From Methanolobus sp. WCC4 (GTDB taxonomy: Archaea > Halobacteriota > Methanosarcinia > Methanosarcinales > Methanosarcinaceae), in assembly GCF_038022665.1 (NCBI RefSeq), contig NZ_CP150629.1, positions 62,001-126,000 of the forward strand: DNA of 64,000 bases, in the 5' to 3' direction. The notes under the pieces were generated by a model. The model did no database searches. It was not told where the DNA came from and worked only from the letters and a program-made list of their open reading frames with translations. Shown piece after piece: positions 15,475 through 25,544 of the stretch. Numbering within the stretch: the first letter of the stretch is position 1; each line of letters begins with the position of its first letter. Position numbers and translations under genes: made by a program.

Positions 15475-15678
15475 ATGAACCCCGGAAGCTCCAGAAGTAA
15501 CATCAAACCAGGACTCAGTGTCGGAATAGTCCTGAAACAGGACCAGAGAAGTGGCAAGATCACCAGAGGTATTGTCAAAAGGATATTAACAAAATCATCA
15601 ACCCATCCTCACGGAATAAAGGTCCAGCTCGAAGATGGTCGTGTAGGGAGAGTAAAGGAAATTCACTCAGGTGAATGA
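15475..15678 (+). CDS. YwbE-family protein (DUF2196)
   Basis: The 67-aa basic protein reads GLSVGIVLKQDQRSGKITRG, then STHPHGIKVQLEDGRVGRVKEI, the signature of the small YwbE/DUF2196 family, whose function is unknown. A TATA-like CTTAAATAAC is about 28 bp before the ATG, so a short-leadered or leaderless transcript is likely. It stands alone. Confidence 0.85.
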   Translation: MNPGSSRSNIKPGLSVGIVLKQDQRSGKITRGIVKRILTKSSTHPHGIKVQLEDGRVGRVKEIHSGE

Positions 15679-15701
15679 ATTTTTTAGTTATTTATCTTTT
15701 T

Positions 15702-15890
15702 TCACTCATTCTTTGTATAGCATGCAAAACCCTTTTTGCAGCTCGTACATCTTGAACTGGACTTATATGTCGCCCCGAAATCTGCCGGCTTCCCGGAAGT
15801 GACCGAAACACACACAATACTCTGGCCCAGAGGTAGTGTTGCAAGAACAGGAGTTCCACACATAGGACATAACACATTTTCGATTTTCAT
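15702..15890 (-). CDS. Small four-cysteine zinc-ribbon protein
   Basis: The 62-aa protein has two CXXC pairs (LCPMCGTPV near residues 7-12 and RCTSCKKGF near 47-53) with a short beta-rich spacer. An AGAGGTATATAT sequence precedes the ATG. No family is recognised. It could be a metal-binding or nucleic-acid-binding adaptor. Confidence 0.6.
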   Translation of the reverse strand: MKIENVLCPMCGTPVLATLPLGQSIVCVSVTSGKPADFGATYKSSSRCTSCKKGFACYTKNE

Positions 15891-16038
15891 ATATATACCT
15901 CTCTAGCTAAGCTTACGAGATAGGTTATCAAAAAACAAGGATAAGGAAAAAGTATCCGGACAGATACAGATCAACATGGTCAGTCGTACTGCATCTGCCT
16001 CGTAGAATATATCAGAATTGAATTATGTCAAGATATAA

Positions 16039-16239
16039 TTAGTATCTCTTAGGTGGTCTGTGGTTCTGGAAGCATTCCCTGCAGTATACAGGTCTGTCAC
16101 CAGATGGCTTGAAAGGTACTTCAGTCTCCTGTTTGCAGTCAGAGCATGTTGCCTTGTGCATTTCTCTTGGACCGTTGTTTGACCTAAAGCCGCCGCCACC
16201 GCCGCCTCTACTGTTTCCGCCTCTGTTATTGAATCCCAT
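16039..16239 (-). CDS. RGG-rich CxxC zinc-ribbon protein
   Basis: The 66-aa protein has a glycine/arginine-rich N-terminus (NNRGGNSRGGGGGGF) and a zinc ribbon with CSDC and CREC pairs 17 residues apart, ending in RPPKRY. This is the common archaeal 'CxxC-x17-CxxC' small protein, thought to bind RNA. GGAG precedes the ATG. RGG tails usually mediate RNA contact. Its own transcript may have a long AT-rich leader, since the next 350 nt upstream hold no gene. Confidence 0.8.
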   Translation of the reverse strand: MGFNNRGGNSRGGGGGGFRSNNGPREMHKATCSDCKQETEVPFKPSGDRPVYCRECFQNHRPPKRY

Positions 16240-16589
16240 TTTATTTATCTCCTGATTTATTATTTAGTCCGTACAGCATAACCGAGACTGAGAATTATTG
16301 TATGAACAGTTTAATCCGTTCCAACCAAATCGCCCATTCCGATATGACTACTTCTTACTGTCAGCAATTGTTAAAAGAAGCACGCAAAAATAGAGTTATC
16401 CTTTATTAATCGTTGAGCAATCGAACTAGTGTGTAGAACAACCCCATTATATAAAAAACCGGTGCTATCAATTTAGACTGTTGACAGATTGTGAGTGTCC
16501 AACAAAAAACAAAATAAATCATGTAACATCCAGAAAAGAACAGTATATAAGTAAAGCTATTTCAGATCAAATAACAAGATAAAAATAGA
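16240..16589. other. Gene-free stretch between two minus-strand genes
   Basis: No ORF, tRNA or long repeat is seen. The DNA is AT-rich with possible promoter elements for the RGG protein. CheW ends at the right-hand border. Confidence 0.4.
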
Positions 16590-17102
16590 TCATGCGGGAG
16601 CAGCACCCGCATTTTCGATCTGGTTTAGCTGTAGTTTCTGCTCATCTGTGAATATCTTATCGATATCAAGCAATATAAGCAGTCTCTCGTCAACCTTCCC
16701 TACACCCTGTACATATCGTCCGGTAATTTCGGAAACCAGAATATCAGGTGCAGGCTCGATATTTTCACCAGGTATATTTAAGACCTCATTAACCGAGTCA
16801 ACGATCACTCCTGCGGTCAGGTCACCTATTTCCAATACCACTATGCGTGATTCATCATCCCTGTCCTCACGGATCATGCCGAACTTTGCTGCAAGGTCGA
16901 CGATCGGGATTATGCTTCCACGAAGGTTTATCACCCCTACCACATAATCCGGGATCTGCGGGATCTTAGTGATAGAAGGTATGCGAATGATCTCTTTTAC
17001 TTTATAGATCCCAATACCGAACTCTTCATTAGAAAGCTGGCATATGACCATCTGAAGCAGCTCTGTGGAAGAGCTGTTTTCCTTTGTATCCAATTCTGTC
17101 AT
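16590..17102 (-). CDS. cheW: Chemotaxis coupling protein CheW
   Basis: The 170-aa protein begins with a short acidic lead and then the CheW fold: QMVICQLSNEEFGIGIYKVKEIIRI, PDYVVGVINLRGSIIPIVDL, and SRIVVLEIGDLTAGVIVDSV. It links chemoreceptors to CheA. I place the start at the ATG at 17102, behind GGTGGGTG; an in-frame TTG at 17126 would overlap the receptor gene by 8 nt. It follows the receptor on the same strand, an operon pair. No CheA or CheY is in the window. Confidence 0.93.
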   Translation of the reverse strand: MTELDTKENSSSTELLQMVICQLSNEEFGIGIYKVKEIIRIPSITKIPQIPDYVVGVINLRGSIIPIVDLAAKFGMIREDRDDESRIVVLEIGDLTAGVIVDSVNEVLNIPGENIEPAPDILVSEITGRYVQGVGKVDERLLILLDIDKIFTDEQKLQLNQIENAGAAPA

Positions 17103-17118
17103 TATAACACCCACCGCA

Positions 17119-19782
17119 TCAAACAAATCTCATTTTTGAAGGACTTGCATATCTCCTTGTATGAGTGATATTCTGGTTGTCCAGACGGAATCTGGATACC
17201 ACGTCCTGCATACTGGTTGATACAGCAGCAAGTTCCTGGGATGATCTTGAAAGCTCCTGCATGGAGTCTGCCTGGGACTGGACAGAGTCAACTGCTTCCT
17301 GTGCCCCTGCAGCAGATTGCTCTGCAATGGCAGATACCTCTTCACTGGCAGATGTAACCTGTTCAATTGATGCGGACTGCTCTTCTGCAGCAGCAGCGAT
17401 CTCCTGGGACATTTGGACGATCATATCTCCTGCCTTAACAACCTCTTCGATGGCAGAAACAGAATTCTCAAGAGAAACTGCTCCGGTTTCAACTTCTTCG
17501 GTACCTCTTTTCATAGATGAGACCGCATTGTGTGTTCCTTCCTGCATCTGCTGTATGAGCTGTGCGATCTCCTTAGCAGCTTTACCGGAGTCCTCAGCGA
17601 GCTTTCTCACTTCGTCAGCCACCACAGCAAATCCGCGTCCGTGTTCGCCTGCCCTTGCAGCCTCAATGGCAGCATTCAGTGCAAGGAGGTTGGTCTGATC
17701 AGCGATCTTGGTAATAAGACTGACGATCTCACCTATCTGTTTGGATTTGTCATCAAGGTCCTGAATAACGTTTGAGGAGTCATCCACCGCAGATTTGATA
17801 CTGTTCATCTTTAAGCGTAGATCCTGGGACATCTTACCTAGATTCTGTATAAGATTGTTGGAATCTACAGCATTCTTTGCAGCTTGCTCGGAGTTTTTGG
17901 CCACTTCCTGGACAGTGCGACTCATGTCAGCCATTGATAGCGAAACCTCTTCGGTCTTGGAAGACTGTAGCTGCATGCCTCTGGATATCTCAGTAACATT
18001 GCTTGTCACCTGCTCGGATGTAGCTGCCAGTTCCTCAGTAGATGCAGACATTTCCTGTGCAGTTGAAGCGATAACTTCAGCATTCTCACGCATCACACCT
18101 ACAACATTCTGGAGCTCGTCACCCAGACCATTGAGAGTATCACTGAGTTGTTTGAACTCTCCCTTCGCATCTATTGTCACCCTTGTAGTAAGGTCGCCAT
18201 CGGCATACGAATTGATGACCCTTGCTGCCTCGTTCAGCGGACCTATGACAGCATCAAGAGTAGAATTAATTCCTGTCACGATCTTTCCGAAGTCACCTTT
18301 GTGCTTTGATGCATCTGCACGGACATGAAGCTGTCCTTCCACAGCCGCCTCTATCAATGTATCAGTATCAGCTATCAGGGATTTAAGGTTTGAACGGACC
18401 TGTTCTATGGTCTCATTGATGAAAGCCTTCTTACCAGGGAACTGTTCAAGTTCAGCATCAAAGTTACCCTCACCGAATTCCCTGACACATGCCATTGCCT
18501 TCTTCTTCACACTGATATGACCATTGACCATGTTGTTGACACCCTCTGCCATTTCATAGTAAGCACCTTCGAACCTGTCCAGTGGGATAAAAACATCAAT
18601 GTCACCCAAATCATGCTGTGCTGACATGTTGTTCATTTCCTGAATGAACTTCTTTACATTATCACGCACTCCTTCGATAACCTCATTCATGACAATCTTC
18701 TTACCAGGGAATTTTTCAAGCTCGGCATCGTAGTTACCTTTTCCAAATTCTCCCATACATTCAAGGCCTTTCAGTACACTGTCGATGTGACCTTTGACCA
18801 TATCGTTGACACCGATAGCCATATCACAATAAACACCCTCGAACTTGTCTGCTGGAATAAAAACATCAATATCGCCTGCATCATGCTGTGCTGACATATT
18901 GTTCATTTCCTCAATGAACATCTTTACACTGCCACGCACTCCTTCGATGACCTCGTTCATGATAATCTTCTTACCAGGGAACTGTTCAAGTTCAGCATCA
19001 TAGTTACCTTTGCCAAATTCTCCGACACATTCAAGGCCTTTCAGTATACTGTCGATGTGACCTTTGACCATATCATTGACACCGGTCGCCATCTCATAAT
19101 AAGCACCTTCGAATCTGTCCACAGGTATAAATACATCGATCTCGCCTGCTTCATGTTGTGCTGACATGTTGTTCATTTCATGGATGAAGCCCTTTACGTT
19201 ACCACGTAATTCCTCAATTGTCTCGTTTATGAAAGCCTTCTTACCAGGGAACTGTTCAAGTTCAGCATCAAAATTACCCTTGCTGAATTCTGCAACACAG
19301 GCCATTGCTTTCTTCTTCACGGAGATGTGGCCATTGACCATATCATTGACACCCCTGGCCATGTCAGCATAGACTCCATTGAACTTATCTTCCTGTATGA
19401 CAACATCAATATCACCCAGATCATGTTCTCTGCTCATTCGTGACATTTCACTCGTGAACATGTTGAGCTCATCTATAAGCTGGTTGATATTGTTCTTGAT
19501 CTCATTGAAGTCACCCTTATAATCATCAGTTATCTTTTCAGGTATGTCCCCTTTTGAGATCCTGTCAACATATTCTGCAGAAACATTCAATGGTGAGATC
19601 ACCGCGTCAAGGAGATCGTTGATACCTTCCAGGATCTCCCTGTCGGTTCCTTCATATCCATCAACCCGGGCACGGGCATCCAGTTTACCCTCGATTGCAG
19701 CCTCGACAAGTGTGAGTATCTCTTTTACGGCATTGGAATTGTCTTGCTTTGTGCCTGCAAGATCGTTTTTTTCATCTAACAT
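17119..19782 (-). CDS. Soluble methyl-accepting chemotaxis protein with tandem HAMP-like repeats
   Basis: The 887-aa receptor has no transmembrane segment. Residues about 15-85 resemble a HAMP unit. Then come four copies of a 90-residue unit ([30 protein letters not shown] plus [14 protein letters not shown]), each likely a pair of HAMP-like helices, then one more HAMP-like segment. The C-terminal signalling domain holds the hairpin tip [32 protein letters not shown]. It would signal through the adjacent CheW. Poly-HAMP receptors sense cytoplasmic or redox cues; the ligand is unknown. AAGGTGTATAT precedes the ATG. Confidence 0.93.
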   Translation of the reverse strand: MLDEKNDLAGTKQDNSNAVKEILTLVEAAIEGKLDARARVDGYEGTDREILEGINDLLDAVISPLNVSAEYVDRISKGDIPEKITDDYKGDFNEIKNNINQLIDELNMFTSEMSRMSREHDLGDIDVVIQEDKFNGVYADMARGVNDMVNGHISVKKKAMACVAEFSKGNFDAELEQFPGKKAFINETIEELRGNVKGFIHEMNNMSAQHEAGEIDVFIPVDRFEGAYYEMATGVNDMVKGHIDSILKGLECVGEFGKGNYDAELEQFPGKKIIMNEVIEGVRGSVKMFIEEMNNMSAQHDAGDIDVFIPADKFEGVYCDMAIGVNDMVKGHIDSVLKGLECMGEFGKGNYDAELEKFPGKKIVMNEVIEGVRDNVKKFIQEMNNMSAQHDLGDIDVFIPLDRFEGAYYEMAEGVNNMVNGHISVKKKAMACVREFGEGNFDAELEQFPGKKAFINETIEQVRSNLKSLIADTDTLIEAAVEGQLHVRADASKHKGDFGKIVTGINSTLDAVIGPLNEAARVINSYADGDLTTRVTIDAKGEFKQLSDTLNGLGDELQNVVGVMRENAEVIASTAQEMSASTEELAATSEQVTSNVTEISRGMQLQSSKTEEVSLSMADMSRTVQEVAKNSEQAAKNAVDSNNLIQNLGKMSQDLRLKMNSIKSAVDDSSNVIQDLDDKSKQIGEIVSLITKIADQTNLLALNAAIEAARAGEHGRGFAVVADEVRKLAEDSGKAAKEIAQLIQQMQEGTHNAVSSMKRGTEEVETGAVSLENSVSAIEEVVKAGDMIVQMSQEIAAAAEEQSASIEQVTSASEEVSAIAEQSAAGAQEAVDSVQSQADSMQELSRSSQELAAVSTSMQDVVSRFRLDNQNITHTRRYASPSKMRFV
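18400..19440 (-). repeat. Tandem 270-nt repeat inside the chemoreceptor gene
   Basis: The plus-strand word TTACCAGGGA recurs at 18431, 18701, 18971 and 19241, exactly 270 nt apart each time, with long similar flanks. Each unit encodes 90 residues. The exact period shows expansion by duplication without indels. Confidence 0.8.
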
Positions 19783-20180
19783 ATATACACCTTGTTTTCC
19801 TAACTGTTGCGCAGTTTATAGTTCAGATTAACTTCCATATACCCAGATGCAAGAACTATAAAGCAAACTGAAATTTTACTACTGCACAGAGATCAATAAT
19901 TGTAGTAATCCTGTGTTCACGGCGTTAACCCGCGGAGTCGTATATACACAAAAATAATATATAAATATTAGTATACATAATATGTGACCCGTAGTCGACA
20001 CCATGCACAGCTATGAAGGCTGTTTACAAATACATTAACAGAATCCAAAAATCCTTACAAATACATTCAACTGAATATCATCTACAAAGCCCCTTTTAAA
20101 TCCAGGTCTATGAAAACATTACATTCTTTTGTGAACAAAGAATTAATACATCTATAGTACATAATTCAATTAGGGTCATT
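19783..20180. promoter_or_regulatory. Divergent promoter region, receptor / dioxygenase
   Basis: About 400 bp without a gene. An AT-rich core near 19950-19982 contains TATATAAATATTAGTATACATAA-like DNA that can serve as a TATA box for the minus-strand receptor. CATTATG with weak AT-rich DNA precedes the plus-strand gene. No long inverted repeat is seen. Confidence 0.4.
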
Positions 20181-20996
20181 ATGAGTGGAAAAATATCAGA
20201 TAACGGTAAAATGCCTGTATTATTCATCGGACATGGTTCACCAATGAACATCATACAGGACAACAGCTACACACAGAGCCTTTCCAGACTCGGTAAAGAG
20301 TTACCAGAACCTGAAGCAATAATGGTAGTCTCAGCCCACTGGATGACCGACGGGACATATGTTACCTGCAATGAAAAACCAAAGACCATATATGACTTCT
20401 ACGGTTTCCCCAGGGAACTATATGACATTGATTATCCAAGTCCCGGTTCACCTGACAAGGCGGAAATGGCATGCCAGATAGCACGCAAAGTGCCAGTGGA
20501 ATGCAGTAACCAGTGGGGACTGGACCATGCATCGTGGGCAGTGTTAAAACACATGTACCCTGAAGCCGACATCCCTGTCTTTGAGATGAGTATTGACTAC
20601 TCCTTCAACGAATGGCACCCAAAGATGATGCAGTATCACTATGACATGGCAACCGAACTCAGGGAGTTACGGGAACAGGGCGTGCTTATCATAGGAAGCG
20701 GGAATATCGTGCATAACCTGAGCCTCATCGACTTCATGAACGTTAACGCAAAACCCTATAAATGGGCTGTGGAATTCGATGAGAAGGTGAAGACCAACCT
20801 CCTGTCCGGTAACCACAGGGACCTTATCGAATACCTGAACATGGGTGAGACAGCAAAACTTGCTGTTCCAACACTGGACCATTATCTGCCCATGATATAT
20901 ACAATAGCATTACAGGAAAAAGGTGAGACTCTGGAATTCACCCATGAGGGCTTCCAGCATGCCTCTGTATCCATGAGATGCTTTAAGATAGAATAA
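20181..20996 (+). CDS. Extradiol ring-cleavage dioxygenase, LigB/YgiD (DODA) type
   Basis: The 271-aa protein has the class III extradiol dioxygenase signatures: FIGHGSPMN near the N-terminus (metal His), VSAHWMTDG, NQWGLDHASWAVLKHMYP (metal and acid-base His) and IIGSGNIVHNL. Bacterial YgiD opens catechols such as DOPA with O2; the role in a strict anaerobe is unclear and may be a different ring or O2-independent chemistry. Length is typical. It stands alone, ending at a hairpin shared with the convergent gene. Confidence 0.88.
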   Translation: MSGKISDNGKMPVLFIGHGSPMNIIQDNSYTQSLSRLGKELPEPEAIMVVSAHWMTDGTYVTCNEKPKTIYDFYGFPRELYDIDYPSPGSPDKAEMACQIARKVPVECSNQWGLDHASWAVLKHMYPEADIPVFEMSIDYSFNEWHPKMMQYHYDMATELRELREQGVLIIGSGNIVHNLSLIDFMNVNAKPYKWAVEFDEKVKTNLLSGNHRDLIEYLNMGETAKLAVPTLDHYLPMIYTIALQEKGETLEFTHEGFQHASVSMRCFKIE

Positions 20997-21003
20997 GAGG
21001 ATC

Positions 21004-21022
21004 TCAGCCGAAGAACGGCTGA
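21004..21022. terminator. Hairpin between convergent genes
   Basis: TCAGCCG and CGGCTGA form a 7-bp stem with loop AAGAA, 8 nt after the dioxygenase stop codon and 26 nt beyond the stop of the convergent gene. Read on the minus strand, a T-rich run precedes it. It could stop both transcripts. Confidence 0.5.
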
Positions 21023-21047
21023 AACTGTAAAAAGTAACTGAGTTGGA

Positions 21048-21515
21048 CTATTTCACCCTGTCACCATATATTTGTCTGAAATGGTCCTTCGGGTCAAAAT
21101 CTGTCTTGAATTTCAGTTTACCTGAATTGGACTGGATGTTGATCTCCCATATATTCTGGATCTGGTCATCATCTGAACTGCTCTTTTTCTTTACTTTGAT
21201 CGACTTTATGCCGGCATTGGGTATTGCAAAATTTGCCTCGTTCTCCGCCAGTGCTGCCTGTGCACTCATTGCAGCGTACCTTTCAGCATATCTGAAAGCA
21301 CCCTTCATCTGAGCTCCCCACTGCCCCATGAATCCTTTACCTTCAGCTTTTGCCTGATCACGGGATTCCTTGACAACCTGTTTCATAACATCATTCGTTA
21401 CCTTAGCGAATATTGTTGAATCGGGTGTTGCGACAAGTGTGAACGCATCGTAGGACAGACCCAACATCTTGCTTTTCTTCATATTCGGAACTATTCCGAT
21501 CACTTCGTCTTCCAT
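21048..21515 (-). CDS. Hypothetical cytoplasmic protein, PH-like
   Basis: The 155-aa protein starts at the ATG at 21515, directly behind a strong GAGGAGG ribosome-binding site; an upstream in-frame extension to 21641 lacks one. It begins MEDEVIGIVPNMKKSKMLGLS, has an alanine-rich helix (RYAERYAAMSAQAALAENEANFAIP) and a beta-rich end. Bacterial proteins of this layout carry a PH-like fold, but I do not recognise a named family. It is soluble, with no partner genes. Confidence 0.7.
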   Translation of the reverse strand: MEDEVIGIVPNMKKSKMLGLSYDAFTLVATPDSTIFAKVTNDVMKQVVKESRDQAKAEGKGFMGQWGAQMKGAFRYAERYAAMSAQAALAENEANFAIPNAGIKSIKVKKKSSSDDDQIQNIWEINIQSNSGKLKFKTDFDPKDHFRQIYGDRVK

Positions 21516-21676
21516 AGTAAACCTCCTCGTCATCCGATCAAAGGATACCACCATTACTATAATTTTAAATAACACTGGATGACTTTGTAGAAAACATACA
21601 CCAGTGTGTATATAAATATTGTTATATTGATCTGTGCTCAAAGGTATCTTAAAAAAGAAAAATATGTAAAAAGAAG

Positions 21677-23611
21677 TTACACAGGAATCTGTACTAAAGG
21701 CAGATGGAAATGGAAAGTGGTTCCAACATCCGGCTCGGATTCGAAACTGATCTCACCACCAAGTAACTCTACAAGGGATTTGGATATGGACATACCCAGA
21801 CCCGTTCCTTTGTACTTTCTGGTGGAATCATCACTGACCTGCCTGAAACGTCCGAAAACGCAATCGAACTTCTCCTCAGGGATACCTATGCCGGTATCTT
21901 TCACATAGAAATGGATACATTCACCGTTGACCGAGTAACCGAACTCGACTGAGCCCTCGTGTGTGAATTTCAGAGCGTTACCAATGATATTGTTGAAGAT
22001 CTGTCTTATCCTGTGCTCATCTGAGTAAAGGAATGAATCGATGTCATCAAGCCCTTTCACCACAACAAGGTCAACAGGCGGTTCTTTCATGTCAAACTGT
22101 ACCTTGAAGATGGAATAGAGATCATCAAGCATCTGGTTCACATTGAATGCTTCATTGTAGATCACCAGCTGATCAGCCTCTATTTTAGAGATGTCAAGGA
22201 TATCATCGATGATCAGCAACAATTGTTCACCACTCTTTTTGATAAGACTCGCGTAATGGACCTTTTTCTCATTGGAGAACGATGGAACCTGGATCATATC
22301 TGAAAAGCCGAGTATTCCATTTAGTGGTGTTCGAAGTTCATGACTGATGTTTGCAAGGAACCGGGATTTCAGGAGATCAGCTTCTTCAGCCTTCTCCTTT
22401 GCAGCGATAAGCTCTGCCTGGGTGTTCTTTAACATCCTGCGGTTGACCAGAAGCAAAGCAATGAGAATGAATTGGTAGAGAAGTGCTATGAATACGACGA
22501 GTATCTCGCTCTTATATAGTTCAACAAAAGAGACATCCTTTCCTACTATTATGCTACCTTCCGGAAGGGATCCCTCTGATATTGAGAAACGTTGCATCTG
22601 TTCCCAGTCGAACATATAATCATGGTATTGACTATCCATCACAGGAAGTTCAGCTGGATCCTCACCATCGAGCAAACGCAAAGCATATTCGCCGGCAAGT
22701 TTGCCTTCATTCTCAGCAGTGGTCAGTTTACCGCCTACAATACCCTGACCCAGATAGAATCCCCATACGGAGTAAACCGGAACTTCAGCAGCCTCCGCGA
22801 CAAGTTCCATAGATTCTACCATTTCGAGATCATTACCGTCCTTATCCCTGTTGAAAAGAAGCATGAAGATAACAGTGTCTTCAGAAGCCTCTGAGACGGT
22901 TTGCTGCATCTGCAAAATGGACATATCTTCCAGATATTCTATCTGGACCCTGTCCTCGTAAGGCTCTAACTCCTTCTTTGCCTGCTCCGTCGTTATCAGT
23001 GAAGTGTGAGTGTTATTGTCCCTTACAACAAGCAACCTTTTGGTATCAGGATGCAACTGCAATATAAGTTCCAGTGTGTCCGCAGGCTCGATATATTCGA
23101 CTATACCTGTGACCAGAGGGCGGCTCTCCCTCCATTCAGGGTCATAATCATTGGCACCACAGAAAACAACCGGAATATCCGGAGGGAATATGTCCATTCC
23201 CGCATCAGAGGTGATAAAGTCAATGGCATAGTTATCTGCACAGATTATCAGGTCGAAATTTTCATGACCTTTATACTTATGCCGGTAAGCATCTGCCAGC
23301 GAATCAATGTATTCCTGCTCAGGATGTCTTTTCGCATCCATATATTCAAAGTAGAATTCCGCATCGGAGTATTCAGTATCTTTGAAGGCATCAGCAATCC
23401 CCTTGCTTATCATGTTCGACCATTCGTAAGTGGGATAATAAGAATGAAATATCAGTATTTGTGGTGCCTGTGAACTATGCTCGTTGGCAGGATCATCGTT
23501 GGACTCTACAGCAAGTACCGAAGTAACAGGAGACAGAAAAGAAGTGACCAGAATAGCTAGTACAAGCAAATATCTGACATTATTCCATGATATTTTTCCT
23601 GATAAGTGCAT
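21677..23611 (-). CDS. Membrane sensor histidine kinase with periplasmic-binding-protein-like sensor
   Basis: I start this 644-aa protein at the ATG at 23611, behind AGGACAGGTCAGG; the open frame extends 30 codons further. It has a signal/TM helix (residues about 13-35), an extracytoplasmic domain resembling ABC-type substrate-binding proteins (QILIFHSYYPTYEWS, VVFCGANDYDP), a second TM helix (about 365-390), a short coiled coil, HisKA with FLANISHELRTPLNGILGF, and HATPase with GNALKFTHEG, DTGIGIPEEKF and GTGLGMSISKSLVE. It would sense an external ligand and autophosphorylate. No response regulator adjoins it. Confidence 0.92.
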   Translation of the reverse strand: MHLSGKISWNNVRYLLVLAILVTSFLSPVTSVLAVESNDDPANEHSSQAPQILIFHSYYPTYEWSNMISKGIADAFKDTEYSDAEFYFEYMDAKRHPEQEYIDSLADAYRHKYKGHENFDLIICADNYAIDFITSDAGMDIFPPDIPVVFCGANDYDPEWRESRPLVTGIVEYIEPADTLELILQLHPDTKRLLVVRDNNTHTSLITTEQAKKELEPYEDRVQIEYLEDMSILQMQQTVSEASEDTVIFMLLFNRDKDGNDLEMVESMELVAEAAEVPVYSVWGFYLGQGIVGGKLTTAENEGKLAGEYALRLLDGEDPAELPVMDSQYHDYMFDWEQMQRFSISEGSLPEGSIIVGKDVSFVELYKSEILVVFIALLYQFILIALLLVNRRMLKNTQAELIAAKEKAEEADLLKSRFLANISHELRTPLNGILGFSDMIQVPSFSNEKKVHYASLIKKSGEQLLLIIDDILDISKIEADQLVIYNEAFNVNQMLDDLYSIFKVQFDMKEPPVDLVVVKGLDDIDSFLYSDEHRIRQIFNNIIGNALKFTHEGSVEFGYSVNGECIHFYVKDTGIGIPEEKFDCVFGRFRQVSDDSTRKYKGTGLGMSISKSLVELLGGEISFESEPDVGTTFHFHLPLVQIPV

Positions 23612-23815
23612 CCTGACCTGTCCTTTATTACGTGTGTATAAATTGAGAAGTTGCTGCGGAGGAAATGTATAATAATGTGCATTATATATAACCGATGGCA
23701 TCTTACAGATCAGATAACTGTGTAGGAAGAAGAATTACTCATATTTTCAAATAATCCGGCAGCGACCACCCATTAACGAAAAACATATCATTGAAAAGGA
23801 ATTTGTGACTGGCAT

Positions 23816-24634
23816 ATGCACAACAGTAGAAAAAGTACAGATGAGATACTCCAGGAAACTCTCGTTGAGATGGAGAACATAGTCGTCCGAAAGAATGGAA
23901 GTATCATCCTTGATTCCATTGATTTCAAGATAAAGAGTGGTGAGAACATCGCCATAATAGGACCTAATGGCTCAGGGAAGTCCTCGATCATCAAGACAAT
24001 AATCGGAGACTACCGCCCAATTGCAGACACGCCAGGAATGGTTTTCAGAATTATGGAAAAGGACAGATGGGTAATCTCAGACCTCAAAAAGCTCATGGGA
24101 ATAGTTTCAGGAGAGCTACAGCTTGAATACATGCGGGATATATCAGTAGTAGAAGTGATTCTTTCCGGCTTTTTCAGCAGTATAGGCATCTACCCTAACC
24201 TGAAGATCGAACCTTATATGCTGCAAAGGACAGCAGATATCATTGATTTCCTTGAGATAAGACATCTTGCCAGTAAGAACATATCCCACCTTTCAACCGG
24301 TGAAGCAAGAAGAGTTCTCATCGGAAGGGCACTTGTCCATGACCCCATGATTCTTGTACTGGATGAACCAACGAACAGCCTTGACCTGAAAAGCAAGCAT
24401 GTGTTCAGAGAAACTGTGAGCAAGATAGCATCAACAGGGAAGAGTGTTATCCTCGTGACCCACGACCTTGAGGATATTGTCCCTGAGATCAACCGTGCGG
24501 TTCTCCTGAAGGACGGCAGAATCTTTGCAGACGGAGATATTGAGAATATACTTACTGCTGACAAACTGACGGAGTTATTTGGTATTCCGGTCGAGGTTGG
24601 TAAGGATAAGGGATATTATCATGCTTGGTGCTGA
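23816..24634 (+). CDS. ABC transporter ATPase, ModF/PhrA-like, no permease partner
   Basis: The 272-aa protein has Walker A GPNGSGKSS, the signature LSTGEARRVLIGRAL, Walker B ILVLDEPTNSLDL and the switch His in VTHDLEDI. It most resembles the stand-alone ATPases called ModF in molybdate or photorepair contexts. The annotated ATG lacks a clear ribosome-binding site; an internal start at MENIVVRKNG is possible. No membrane or binding-protein gene is adjacent, so the substrate is unknown. Confidence 0.85.
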   Translation: MHNSRKSTDEILQETLVEMENIVVRKNGSIILDSIDFKIKSGENIAIIGPNGSGKSSIIKTIIGDYRPIADTPGMVFRIMEKDRWVISDLKKLMGIVSGELQLEYMRDISVVEVILSGFFSSIGIYPNLKIEPYMLQRTADIIDFLEIRHLASKNISHLSTGEARRVLIGRALVHDPMILVLDEPTNSLDLKSKHVFRETVSKIASTGKSVILVTHDLEDIVPEINRAVLLKDGRIFADGDIENILTADKLTELFGIPVEVGKDKGYYHAWC

Positions 24635-24722
24635 AATAAAGATCAAAAATGATGAATGAAACTGTAAAATATACCTAACTATTCCAATATTAACAAATAA
24701 AAGGAAAAAGCCTCCATACTTG

Positions 24723-25313
24723 TTATTCATTATCCATAGAGATACCCTCAACTTGAGTATCTAGAATTTGCTTCATTAAAATATAAGAAAATTTAATGCC
24801 TTCATTTTCAGTTAAAATGTCTTTCAGATATATTTTTGAATCATCATATTTTTGAGGGAAATTGATACTCAAATAAGTCATTCGCTTTTTATCTTGTTCC
24901 CAAAAACGATATTTTACTTCTTTTTTCCCTTGAAACTCTGAAATAAATTTATCTATGAATTGATCTTCCCTGTGCCAATTAATTAGAGATTTCGTTACAT
25001 ATACATCATCCCATGTATCATAGAATGGAAAATGTGCAATTACATTCCTGATAAACTTGAACAATTTAGTTCCAATCACTGATTCCATTGGTGGACGAGA
25101 TTTTTCAATGTCTTGAATTACCCACTTTATTGGCACATAATTCAACAATTCGGTGTATACTGCAAATCCATCTTTTATTCTGGAATATCTATAATTTGCA
25201 TCTTTTTCAAAAAAAGAGTCATCTATTATTTCCGCAAAAAGATTATAAAACCGATTATATGCTAAATCTAAAAACTCTTTTTCTGCATGGTTTGGTCTTA
25301 ATTCTTCGGCCAT
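24723..25313 (-). CDS. Hypothetical protein with HEPN-like RNxxxH motif
   Basis: The 196-aa protein is AT-rich and unlike its neighbours in composition, suggesting transfer. It is predicted all-helical and cytoplasmic. The segment FKFIRNVIAHFPFYDTWDDV contains R-N-x3-H (RNVIAH), the Rx4-6H catalytic signature of HEPN ribonucleases with the usual polar residue after the arginine. No antitoxin (MNT) gene adjoins it. HEPN assignment from one motif is tentative. The flanking stretches to 24635 and 25544 hold nothing but promoter DNA. Confidence 0.6.
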   Translation of the reverse strand: MAEELRPNHAEKEFLDLAYNRFYNLFAEIIDDSFFEKDANYRYSRIKDGFAVYTELLNYVPIKWVIQDIEKSRPPMESVIGTKLFKFIRNVIAHFPFYDTWDDVYVTKSLINWHREDQFIDKFISEFQGKKEVKYRFWEQDKKRMTYLSINFPQKYDDSKIYLKDILTENEGIKFSYILMKQILDTQVEGISMDNE

Positions 25314-25544
25314 GTATATAAATAAATTTTGATGATGATATAACTCTTATGGTTTTTATTTTATTGCAATTCAATGAATATGTGGAAGATTATCATATTA
25401 GGTTTTAAGCTGGATAGCAAATTGTTCAAATCACCAAACCCGCACAATTCTCTTTTAGTATATGCATTCAAATATAATTGGCTCATATTCTAGCCCAAAA
25501 ATGAGATTACACTAATATATTACAACTTTTACACGGATGATACC

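Noticed and set aside
17165-17698. 177-aa plus-strand ORF in the chemoreceptor gene
   Set aside because: Antisense shadow of the Ala/Ser/Glu-rich signalling domain.
18400-19440. CRISPR array
   Set aside because: Repeats are 270 nt long, coding and nearly contiguous, not short repeats with unique spacers.
22592-22894. Plus-strand ORF of 100 aa opposite the histidine kinase
   Set aside because: No ribosome-binding site, no motif, and fully inside a well-supported gene.
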